A stretch of 27,501 nucleotides of DNA from Hypsibius dujardini. Taxonomy: Eukaryota > Tardigrada > Eutardigrada > Parachela > Hypsibiidae. The stretch covers positions 1 to 27,501 of the forward strand of contig LRSR01011687.1 of NCBI GenBank assembly GCA_001579985.1. The letters run 5' to 3'. Numbering within the stretch: the stretch's first letter is position 1; each line of letters opens with the position of its first letter. Shown here piece by piece: positions 8,685 to 17,399 of the stretch. The position numbers and the translations under genes are program-made. The notes under the pieces were generated by a model that was given only the letters and a program-made list of their open reading frames with translations, was not told where the DNA came from and ran no database searches.

Positions 8685-9061
8685 ATGTTTCAGACGTTAT
8701 CCGTTTTCCTCCTGGTGACCATGATAATTAGTGCAAGTATGTGCCTTTGGAAGGGCGTTGGTTTCTTTTCACTTCACCTTTTAATATGATTTAATAATCT
8801 TCCATTCACCTGTTTGTTTCTGTAGATTGTGCACCTGTCCTGAAGACCCGCGGGAAACGCAGCAGTACAATCCTGAGCGCACTGGAAGGAGCGGCATTGG
8901 GTGCCATCGTGGGTGGGATTGTCCCTGGCGTGTCGGCCAAGCAGGGAGCTGCAGCGGGTGCGGCGCTTGGTGGTGGAACCAGCTACTTCATGAACCGAAA
9001 AAAGACAACTACTACCATGTCCAGCTACTACAATAACAACGGTGATGACACCAGCCAATAA
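8685..9061 (+). CDS. Small secreted glycine-zipper protein (two exons)
   Basis: Exon 1 is 8685-8736 and exon 2 is 8826-9061, giving 95 residues. Donor A|GTATGT and acceptor tttgtttctgtag frame an 89-bp intron that keeps the frame (phase 1). Residues 1-17 (MFQTLSVFLLVTMIISA) form a textbook signal peptide encoded by exon 1 alone. Next come a short segment with one Cys (NCAPVLKTRGKRSS) containing a dibasic RGKR site, then a glycine/alanine zipper (EGAALGAIVGGIVPGVSA, then KQGAAAGAALGGG) with GxxxG spacing suited to membrane insertion or helix packing, and a polar tail rich in Thr, Tyr and Asn. Signal peptide plus zipper suggests a secreted or membrane-associated peptide, possibly processed at RGKR. 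No family is recognised and activity is unknown. The intact two-exon structure argues that the gene is real. Confidence 0.7.
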
Positions 9062-10056
9062 GCACTCTCTAAAGATCTTTGCGAACTTTAAGCTTCCGTT
9101 TACATTATAGCAAATTTCATTAACTAAAGGGCCATTCCATTTTCGCGCATAGTTTCGTTGATTTGTCTGCCGTTATTGTCCAGCCTCCACATACCAGCTT
9201 TCCTGGTGGTTAAGTATCCCAAGGCTATCGACTACCGTGTTACCATTTTACGTAGTAATGTTCGTTACCCATCTACCATATACTCGGTCTTGCAAAATGA
9301 AAACAAGGTCCGCAAATAGTTTGATGAATCCATCGACCTATTCAATCCCTTGTCATGTGATTCTGTTTCTCGTTTTCTGCAGACGTCAGCTTTCCACTTT
9401 CCAGTACTATTTGTTTCGAAGGCAGTAGTACTTGCTTACTTCCTTCAGACCGAAATACCACAGCAAGGAATCCGGGCTGGCTGGCAGTAGTCTTCATTCA
9501 CTCGCAAATAGCAGACGTTGGGATATCTTTTCGCACTCCGTTGTTGCCACAGTCCTTTGAACTAGGTAATACATGTAAAATGGAGTTGCTGGTTCGGATT
9601 TTACTGTATGTAAGTAACGCCATGCCATCTACAAAGTTTGGCGCACAAGGTCAGTATCTGGACGGATCGCGCACCGAAACGCTGAGCATTTGCATAGCGA
9701 CTATTATCATTGTCACGATGTTCTGGGACGTCGCTGTGTGTCATTAGGCGCTCAGGTCAGATGACTAACAAATGTTGGCTAAGACAGCAAGCTGATCAGA
9801 ATGGAAACACGAAACTATGCTAGCTGACGGAATCTAATAACTCGCGAGCATATATGGTGCTGGGGAAAATGTTTGGCGGCAAAAATTCAGAGAAAAGAAC
9901 GCCAGCGACATGCTAAACTAAGCGAAGGTTGCGTTCGTTTTTAATGGTCTAGCATTTATAATTACAGATATGTACTACTACTGGAAGTGGTCCCAGCAAT
10001 CAGAAAGATGCTTCCCGATGATATCATCTTCAAAAGAAGACATGAGACAATGAGTT
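9062..10056. other. Gap without recognisable gene
   Basis: Downstream of the glycine-zipper gene. An open frame at 9541-9747 ends in a hydrophobic stretch (ICIATIIIVTMFW) but has no clear splice partner or paralogue, so I do not call it a gene. No kinase- or cyclase-domain exons were seen here on the minus strand, although the receptor gene to the right would point this way. Confidence 0.35.
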
Positions 10057-10059
10057 TAA

Positions 10060-11086
10060 AGGCCTATTTATACTTCGTCTTGCGACCCCCGTCTTGTAGG
10101 TCTTGCGTCTTTTTTGCGCGCGCCTGTTTATACTCGCAAGACGTCTTGTGAGCCCCAGACGTCTTTCGAGTATAAACACCTGTACCTCAGGTACCCCATC
10201 GGGGGTAGCAAGACTGTCTTTTTTGGTCACAAGACGAAATAGGATGAATCCTGTTTTTCAAGACGACAAGACGCACGACGTGAAAATCTCCTGGTGTTTT
10301 CCCACTGAATTTTTATTGTTTCCTCCACTTTTTGTCATTGCAAATTAAATTTCGTAATGCGGAACTTGATCAAACTTATTTATCGACGGCATTGTACTCG
10401 AAAAACATGATTTTCACTTCAGTTGACCTGTGTCAACAACGTTCGGCCACTTCTCAAGACAGGTTACCTATTTCTGGCCAAACTTGGCATGCACCTGTAA
10501 TTGTTGCTTTAAATTGGTTGTCGTATATTATTTTGGGCACCTGTAAACTGGGAAAATACCGCAGACTACTCTGATTACTTCTACATGAGCAGAATGTTCC
10601 GAAAGTATACAAAAGATTGAAAGATTGCAGGCGTTTTATAACATTAATGAATTGATTGATGGCCGATTTGATTGATGTACGAAACCGGTCGACCAAGCCT
10701 TGGCCGAAAAAATTCTAAAACCAAAGTATAGTAGGTCTAAAGTATTGTAATTGCATTTTTCAGATTGCCAATTGAATTGCCTACAGTTCTGCGTTTCTAA
10801 AATGGTCGAAAAAAATTAATTGAATTAAGTATGCGTTTGAAAAATAACTTTAGATTTGCAGCATCTCAAGAGTGGTAAACAAGTAATCAGCAAATCAATG
10901 GAGAGATTATTTAAGGGGTCGGGTGTTTATAGTCACAAGACGCAACGGAACGCTGTTTTGTGTGTGTTTCGCCAGACGGGGTACGCACCCCGCGAAAGAT
11001 CGTAACGATCTTGCTACAAGACGGTCCAGACGTACCCCGCACCCCGTACCCCGACGGGGGTCGCAAGACGAAGTATAAATGGGCCT
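10060..11086. mobile_element. PIF/Harbinger-like non-autonomous element with TAA target duplication
   Basis: A 1027-bp element flanked by TAA at 10057-10059 and 11087-11089. The terminal inverted repeats are about 34 bp with one mismatch: left 10060-10093 starts AGGCCTATTTATACTTCGTC, and the right end, reverse-complemented from 11086, starts AGGCCCATTTATACTTCGTC. Both continue to CTTGCGACCCCCGTC. The outer ~200 bp on each side carry many copies of CAAGACG/CGTCTTG in both orientations (10077-10275 and 10935-11070), likely transposase-binding sites. The centre (10290-10900) is AT-rich with no transposase. The 3-bp TWA-type duplication and AGGCC-start TIR fit PIF/Harbinger; the family call is inference. 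Confidence 0.75.
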
Positions 11087-11099
11087 TAAGACGTTATAA

Positions 11100-11236
11100 C
11101 GTGGTGGGGAGGAAGCCTTACTAGGTTCGGCAGAAAGTAGAACTGGATTACTAGAGATTTTCCAGATGCTCGTTTGCAGTTGGCTGCTCTCCATGCTCCA
11201 CCAACCACTCGCCAATGCAGCTGACTTTAAAGCCAA
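11100..11236 (-). CDS. Possible receptor juxtamembrane exon
   Basis: The minus-strand frame reads ALASGWWSMESSQLQTSIWK, then ISSNPVLLSAEPSKASSPP. The sequence 'ME..L...IWKI' followed by a Ser/Pro-rich stretch resembles the cytoplasmic juxtamembrane segment of receptor guanylyl cyclases (E-x-E-L-x-x-x-x-W-K/R-I), and it lies downstream of the transmembrane segment at 12027-12100 on the same strand. A possible acceptor is tttaaag or ttaaagtcag near 11226. The frame runs into the TAA target site and the inserted element at 11086-11089 with no clear donor. The kinase-homology and cyclase domains expected next were not found. The gene is therefore either broken here or continues in exons I cannot see. 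Confidence 0.3.
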
Positions 11237-11304
11237 GTAATGCCCGTAAAGATTACGTCGTGATCTTTAGCTGCATCGAAATTGAAAGACGGTTTAGGGG
11301 AATC

Positions 11305-11591
11305 TAGCGCTTTGTTTTAGTCTTAAATTGCATGACAGGTCGCCGAGCGTCTTGGCACAGAATATAGGTTCGCAACTCCACTCACTCTTTTCTATCAAAC
11401 TATGGTCAATTTGCAAACTTTTGACTTTTCTACTTTTTTCAAAACAAGTTGCATGACGTCACCAGTTTCTCTTCTTCCATTTGGACATTCTTTCAATAAT
11501 TTTATTAGAAGAATTTCGTTAGATTTACTGCGTTTTGGACAGTTTCGATAGGTATACAGATTCCTTGGTTACACCCAAAAAGCAGCGTTTC
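11305..11591 (+). repeat. Interspersed repeat, copy A
   Basis: Matches the reverse complement of copy C (13603-13858) almost throughout: agcgctttgttttagtctta, cttggcacagaatatagg, a long A/T-rich middle, TGACGTCA at 11454-11461, then GATAGGTA and a TACAG...GGTTAC end. It lies between the putative transmembrane and juxtamembrane exons of the receptor-like gene. Confidence 0.8.
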
Positions 11592-11764
11592 CGTCTACGG
11601 TGGCAAGTCAGAAAGCAAAATGAAAAAACACGGTGACCCAAGTTCATCCCATCCCAAAATGAGAAATTTGCGAAGGTTTTTGGTAATTTCTATCTCACTG
11701 CATTAGGTAAACTATACTCTGTAGTGCATAACGCTGAGTTTTGGGTGTTGAAAATTTGACTATC

Positions 11765-12005
11765 TATCCAAAATGTCCGAAATTCAATAAATCAGACGAA
11801 TTTTTTAATAGAGTTTTTAAAAGAATGTCCAAATGGAATAAGGAGACCTGATGACGTCACGTGACTTATTTTGCAAGAAATTAAAAATGGAAAAGTTTAC
11901 AAATCCAAATTAGTTGTGTGGAAAATATTTTTGGGAGCTGAAAACAATTGTTCCTTACTAACAGCTTCGGCGACACGGCTTGACAAATAAAGCGCCGGGT
12001 AGCTC
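11765..12005 (-). repeat. Interspersed repeat, diverged copy B
   Basis: Same orientation as copy C and more diverged. Shared blocks are AAAGAATGTCCAAATGGAA-like sequence near 11818, GACCTGATGACGTCA (11845-11859) and AGCGCCGGG near 11991. TGACGTCA at 11852-11859 is intact. It begins inside the intron that follows the donor at 12027. Confidence 0.65.
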
Positions 12006-12026
12006 TTAATTGTAACCAGAACTAAC

Positions 12027-12440
12027 CTCATACTACTAGCAATGCTGGCTATCAGCAACAGACAAACGACCACGGGAACGGCTGCTGTGATCGTAACGGT
12101 GGATTGACTACACAACTGATTCTGTATCCTGTCAGAGGTCTATCGCGGAAGGTGGACAGTCTGGTCCAGTGAGTGTTAGGGGGTAACAGGAATTTTGAGT
12201 AGGAGTCGTACGTGAAAAGATCCCACCATGCTGGAGAACGACATAACAAACGCGGCTCATCTTGAATTCATCAGTCGTGGCGTCAAAATGTTGGACATTG
12301 ACAGTGACTGCCCTCGAACCGTCTGGAAAAATGGTCACTGATCGATGGGGCAGCCAGAGAGTCCGATTGAGTAGGCGGTTGCGTGACAGCTCTACCGCTC
12401 ATCCCAGCCTCAATCCATTTCGTCTGTCCTCTTTCCTCGT
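12027..12440 (-). CDS. Receptor membrane-proximal ectodomain and transmembrane segment (exon structure uncertain)
   Basis: The minus strand carries ELSRNRLLNRTLWLPHRSV, then TIFPDGSRAVTVNVQHFDAT, with TDEFK. This resembles the membrane-proximal ectodomain of ANF-receptor proteins, where an 'NRTF/G…V.ID..GDR' pattern comes before a hydrophilic linker. Further on, in another frame, are PPNTHWTRLSTFRDRPLTGY and then a hydrophobic helix STVTITAAVPVVVCLLLIAS, a convincing single transmembrane span that ends at donor ATGAG|GTTAGT (12027). The segments are not in one frame. Unrecognised introns (acceptor ctctgacag near 12130 is one candidate) or indels must separate them. Overall they fit a type I membrane receptor continuing from 13925-15110. 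Confidence 0.4.
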
Positions 12441-12476
12441 CCAGGGCCTTCAAATGACTTTGGTATTTTGCACATA

Positions 12477-13620
12477 CAGCTGTGCCGCGGTTACCGGGTA
12501 GAAACTTACTTTTTGGAAAAACGCTTTTCCTAAAAATTAAAACCTCGAATGCTTTGCATCCTGCTGATGCTTACTCCATTGGAAAGCCCTGTTTTCCCGG
12601 GAGTTTTATCCACTCTGAGATTTTGAAAATTTGCAACGAAACATATTTTTATTTTGAGATTTTAAAACCTACATCAATTGAAAAAGTGTCCCTGATTTGA
12701 AAATTTACCGAAAAATTCCATGATTTTTAAATTTAAATTGTAAACTATAAAACTGTAGGAACCTGCTGGTTGGTATTATAGAAAAAAAATCAAAGCAATC
12801 GGCTGAACCATGACGATGCTGCACGCAGTGGTACCAGACGTGCTCTTAGGAAGCTCTCTGAGGCATCACTGATGTCTTCTGGGTCCACGTTGCCTACGCA
12901 TTTTTAGAAACACGCCATCATCAACTCCATAGCATTTTAAAATTGCAATGTGATCCGTGAGCCTGCATGGAGCTCAAGTTTGGTCAGAATTTGCTGTACG
13001 ATGTGATCTCGATGAAAAAAGAAACGTCCCAGGATATGAAGATTTCGAAGAATTTCGCCTATCTTGGGCGATTGAATTTTTCATCCTGAAAGAAGTTTCA
13101 GAGGTTCCAAATGGTCAGTGATTATGAAGGCACAAGAAAATTACCCAAAATGGCCGTTTCAGATGTTGCATTTCTCATTTTTACGAAAGACTAGAAAAGT
13201 TAGATCACTTTGAGGGTCACTCTTTGGATTTTGGCAGGCCATGGGGGTAAAACGCATCAAATGAGTTTTGATTGATAGTGTCGCAATACTGCACATGTTA
13301 TTGCATTGTTGTTTCTATCAATGTCGTCCTATTCCCAAAGGGTAATTCGGCATCTTTCCAACGCTTTCCACTGTAGTTTGTCACGATATTAAGAGTTCTT
13401 TATCAAGTCTGTTGATCTGGTCCAGAGATTTTGTACAAATATTTTTGTGTCAACATTATAAAAGAGTTTCTTGCCGACCTGATTGTTTGATTCTGTGGTA
13501 CCGTATAGTTTTTGACAGTCCAATAAATCAATCGGCAGCTAAGCCACTCAAACGCGTAATTGTCCCATATGGCCTACCAGAACCCAAAGAGCGATCCTCA
13601 AAGTAACCGCGGCACAGCTG
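12477..13620. mobile_element. TA-flanked non-autonomous element with perfect 18-bp TIRs
   Basis: CAGCTGTGCCGCGGTTAC at 12477-12494 recurs as an exact reverse complement at 13603-13620, and both ends are flanked by TA (12475-12476 and 13621-13622). That gives a 1144-bp unit compatible with a Tc1/mariner-type target site. The interior is AT-rich with no transposase. The right TIR abuts, and forms the end of, repeat copy C. The related copy A ends in a similar TACAG...GGTTAC, so the 'TIR' could instead be the terminus of that repeat family, present twice by chance of insertion. Confidence 0.5.
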
Positions 13621-13858
13621 TACCTATCGAAACTGTCCAAAACGCAGTAAATCTAACGAAATTCTTCTAATAAAATTATTGAAAGAATGTCCAAATGGAA
13701 GAAGAGAACCTGGTGACGTCATGCAACTTGTTTTGAAAAAAGTAGAAAAGTCAAGTTTGCAAATTGACCATAGTTTGACAGAAAAGAGTGAGTGGAGTTG
13801 CGAACCTATATTCTGTGCCAAGACCAGTCATGTAATTTCAAATTAAGACGAAGCGCCG
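13603..13858 (-). repeat. Interspersed repeat, copy C
   Basis: Inverted relative to copy A (11305-11591) with high identity over about 240 bp. TGACGTCA is at 13714-13721 and the outer end is AAGACGAAGCGCCGGG. It lies in the intron after the exon ending at 13925. Confidence 0.8.
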
Positions 13859-13924
13859 GGTTCCCTTGAATTTATTTTGAGTTAAGTATCAATCTGTTTC
13901 TCGCCAAGGGCTCTCCTTCTCTAC

Positions 13925-15110
13925 ATAATCTCCACCCGTCATTCCCAGATCATGCGCAGTCGGCTGGAAAGGTTCAGATCAGGTCCAAGGAATTGCAAAA
14001 TATCTCCAGGACAACAGCATCCTCGTGATCTTACCAGCATTACTCTTTGTTGGTCGCTGAGTATGCAGCTTAGGATGACTATACAGTATAGTGCAGTACA
14101 GTATAAGGTAGATATGTAAGACGGAAACTTAATGTCCTTATATATACTACAAAGGAACAATGTTGCCTCCGCAAAATATGACGGAATCTCGAGAAAATTC
14201 CCCGGCAACCTTGAGCGCCGCTGTGAAACCCTCTGTGTATGAATCAAAAAGAATTTGATGGTGCTGAAGAAAGGCTCGCTCAGCGTCTAGCTGCTCCAAC
14301 GGAGCCCGACAATTTTCGAAGCTTCTCGATGACAACGCGGCAGTAGTGAGTTTGTCATTCATCACGGCAGTCGTCTTCCAGTGGTGATGTTTCATCAGCG
14401 CCAAGATGACCTCCCCGTAGGGTTGAGTCACGCCTAGCCCAAAGTGCACAGCGATTGGGAACCGGTCACTGTCGAGGAACGATTTGTGATTTGCTCGCAC
14501 TATACCAAAAATCTCGTCAAACCAGATTGCAAGATCATATTGATAGGAAGGAAACGCGACAAAACATTTTTTCATGTTTTTTCATGACCGTTTTTTGCCT
14601 TACCATGACACCATTAGTGTATCTCGTTCTGTTAGTGGTTAGTTAGAAAAAGAAGTATTTACGTTAACTACTGCAGTAAGTATATAATTATAATAAGTGA
14701 TTAGTTTTTCTTACCCCTTGCAAAATCTCCAATGCCTGCTAAATCCGGTTTTAAAGCTACATCACAAGTTTAATTTGGTTTAATTTGATTTGATTTTAAA
14801 ATCATGGATGCGGTCTAATTTACCTGGGACCAACATGGAGGTGAAAGGATCAAAATGGCCATCCTTTTTTCTCAGCAATTTCAGCATGCACTTCATCGTA
14901 CCTTCCAATAAATCCGCCCCTAATATCGCGTTCATTTTGCTGACCGCCACGGCGAATGTATAGCCGGAAAAGGTGTCCACGTAACGTTTACTCGCCTGGT
15001 CGAGGGAGTAGTTGAAGGTGAATTGCATGACCATATAGCCGGTTGATGGGGAATTGCCCAAGTGAATTGACCGCAAGTGCATGGTTGAGGGACCAGCGAT
15101 GGCTGTGGTA
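13925..15110 (-). CDS. ANF-receptor-like ligand-binding ectodomain (5' part of a receptor gene)
   Basis: Exons on the minus strand: ~15110-14824, 14756-14715, 14628-14604, 14468 to ~14156, 13963-13925. Phases agree (1, 1, 2, then 0). Exon 1 carries LGNSPSTGYMVMQFTFNYSL ... CMLKLLRKKDGHFDPF. Short exons add LKPDLAGIGDFAR and RDTLMVS. Exon 4 gives DRFPIAVHFGLG, PYGEVILALMKHHHWKTTAV and SVIFCGGN. Exon 5 gives AHDLGMTGGDY. The last three match the ANF-receptor pattern: 'SD..FP', the helix before 'HFGW..V', 'VIVFCG' and 'A.DLGMTSGDYVF'. A signal-peptide-like LCCAVSFLFLHHTTAIA precedes exon 1 in frame, but without an ATG (TAA at 15179-15181), so the first exon is missing. The donor ending exon 4 is weak. 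Role: extracellular ligand binding by a cell-surface receptor (guanylyl cyclase or class C GPCR); the ligand is unknown. Confidence 0.55.
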
Positions 15111-15181
15111 TGGTGCAGAAACAAAAAACTGACAGCACAACATAGTGATTTCACAATCCAAGGGGATAAAGTCAAAACTTA

Positions 15182-16317
15182 TTGAGTATTACAGATAAAC
15201 GACAATACTAATACGTTCCGAAATGGTGCGTCTGGCCTTTGTGGAAATAGGTTCCGTATTTTTTTATGAGATCGTTGTTGCCTTACTCGCACAATGGTAG
15301 GAGTAAAGAAGACGCTGCGGTCTCGTGATAAACGGCGCCGTTGGCAGGTCGCAGGTAGGCGAAGGTCAGGGAAGCTTGCAGTGATGCATCACCCAAGGAC
15401 TGTAAAGATCTACAGCTAACGGCGTGAAGCGGGACTTTGTTTCGTCAAGGCATCAAATTTGCTATAATAACGACACCCGTCATAACATTGTTGAGTCAAT
15501 CGAGCTGCCTGCTTGTCTTGTCTGTCTGTCTGTCTGTCTGTCTGCTTGCGTGTTTCTTTATCTGCATGCCTACCTGTCTGTCAATCCTCGATCTGGGGAA
15601 ATTTTACAATTTCAAGTCACACCAGTAACGCCAATAGTGCTCATATTCATACAAGAAATCTCAAAGAAGCCATCGCACAAGGTGTCACCAATTTAACGTT
15701 ATTTAAAGACCGATCGAGAAAAGGAATGATACCTCGACTTTCAGTGCCGGTCAAAGCACAAACTAAACTAACTAATGTTTCTATCTTTGCAGACATCGAG
15801 GCTAGATAGACAATTTGCTGCAGCATCCAAAAAATTTTATACCTTTTGTTTTTCTATTGATCACTATGTGTATATAACCATATGGATACGATGTGGCATT
15901 CTTTACCAAAAGCAATGTCAAATGATATAATTCTATCTGCAAAACACACTTATGAAAAATAATAAATACTTGCTAGACTAATACCTACTGACAGCGCTAC
16001 TGTCGACCGGAAGTTGTAGCTGTATCATAATAACACGATAGACAATCGAGAACTCTACGCACCTGGTCAGATGTGGCTACAGTCTAAAGATGTCGTCGGA
16101 CGGGCTAAAAGGGGTAAACCTAGTTTAGTTAGTCGATGGACATAGGCGTTGTTTAGTAGGGTTGCACCATAAACCGTTTAATGCTAGTTTAGTTAGGTTG
16201 TGGATTGTTCTGCTCAACATTTTGGTTGCTATTTCGTTTCAGTTGAGTTTGTTTTCTACCGGCGTTGTTTGTGTCTATTTTAAATACTTACCTTATATTG
16301 AAATAGTGACTATTATA
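15182..16317. other. Gap without recognisable gene
   Basis: Upstream region of the receptor-like gene. The missing signal-peptide exon and promoter may lie here but were not identified. It contains a TGTC microsatellite at 15515-15590 and AT-rich sequence. Confidence 0.4.
15515..15590. repeat. (TGTC)n microsatellite
   Basis: Six near-perfect TGTC units followed by degenerate TGCC/TGTC units. Confidence 0.8.
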
Positions 16318-16473
16318 ATGAATGACTACCCCAAAGCCAAGGTACGTCACATTGCCTTTGAGAGATAAGATGAAGAGGTTGTAATGGCTTCTTTCTTTTA
16401 CTCCTTCTCTTCCATATAGTACGCTGTCCTGGTCGCTCTTGCCGGATTTGTTCTTTTACATCGAGAGAGCTAA
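16318..16473 (+). CDS. Possible single-pass membrane micropeptide or last two exons of a small gene
   Basis: Exon 16318-16341 (MNDYPKAK) ends at a consensus donor AAG|GTACGT. A 78-bp intron with a strong pyrimidine tract ends in ccatatag, and exon 16420-16473 continues YAVLVALAGFVLLHRES and stops at TAA. The joined product is 25 residues: a polar N-terminus, a 13-residue hydrophobic helix and a charged end. The upstream frame stays open through a hydrophobic stretch (about 16162-16317), and another acceptor (attgaaatag) precedes the ATG, so this may be the C-terminus of a slightly longer membrane protein. The size recalls small mitochondrial or ER membrane subunits, but no family is recognised. 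Confidence 0.3.
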
Positions 16474-17399
16474 GCCGAATCACAGAAATCAATCTTGAAG
16501 CGTTTCACCCACAACGGTAAGGCTCATGGCCGCTGTTTACGGAAGTGTAACAGCAGCAGTACCATGGATTTCCGAAGAGCTGGCCACACAGAGGAGCTAA
16601 GAATACTGTACACAAATCGTTTACTTCCGTCTTGATAAGTCCTCTTTCCTGAGATCTTTTTTACCATAATGTCATTTTTTTGGTTTGGATACAACGAGTT
16701 CCTATATCTGTTTTTTTCCCCTAAGGGTTGGTCCTTTTTTATGCTGGTCACAGAACAAAGATAGCCTAAGATTCAAGCCAGAGACTGCTGCGCAGCTTCT
16801 TGTCCTGCCTTCCTGGGTTGATTTTGTTCCACATGAGATGAGATTGTTACATATAGGTAGACCTGCATGCCTCACAGAAGCAAATGCTAAACTATTAATT
16901 ATGCAAAAGAAAAAAAGCGACGATTACAAACTGGACAGTAGTGTGATCACATATAACTTTGCTCAGTACTAAATAGCAAGGTCTTATTTCATGCAGCAGA
17001 ATGCTACTTCCACTTTTTTCATCAGATGGTGAAGAGCAGCATTGTTCAGAACTGCATGCACAGCAGACTGCATAAAACACCGGTTTTCCAGTTTATTCCC
17101 TGTTACTTGTGCTTAAATGACATACAATTGTTTTGAACAACCCACACATGATGGAAGTCCATCATGGATGGGCGTGGTGCGGAAGGGCATTACCCATGGA
17201 TAGAGCAGGACAATGGCTTGAATTGATGATAACAGAACAAAGCCGCAAATCCGGTAAACATAGTATTTAATCATCCCGCTACCTAAAAAAGCAATGTCAT
17301 GACAGTCACACATAACTAGCGAGTTTTTTTTAATGATTATTTACGTGTCCAGTGCGGGATTACTTTATGGATATTTCCTTTCGCTCGTCTTTTCCACCA
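16474..17399. other. Gap without recognisable gene
   Basis: No supported gene. A perfect hairpin CATGATGGAAGTCCATCATG (9+2+9) is at 17147-17166; its role is unknown. Confidence 0.4.

Noticed and set aside
9541-9747. Possible membrane protein with C-terminal ICIATIIIVTMFW
   Set aside because: One hydrophobic stretch in an otherwise unsupported frame; no splice signals or homologue recognised.
10103-10348. Open frames inside the Harbinger-like element
   Set aside because: They arise from the CAAGACG arrays and show no transposase or MADF-like motif.
13624-13821. Open frame on the minus strand within repeat C
   Set aside because: The same sequence occurs in repeat A, and the related copy B does not preserve the frame; repeat sequence rather than a gene.
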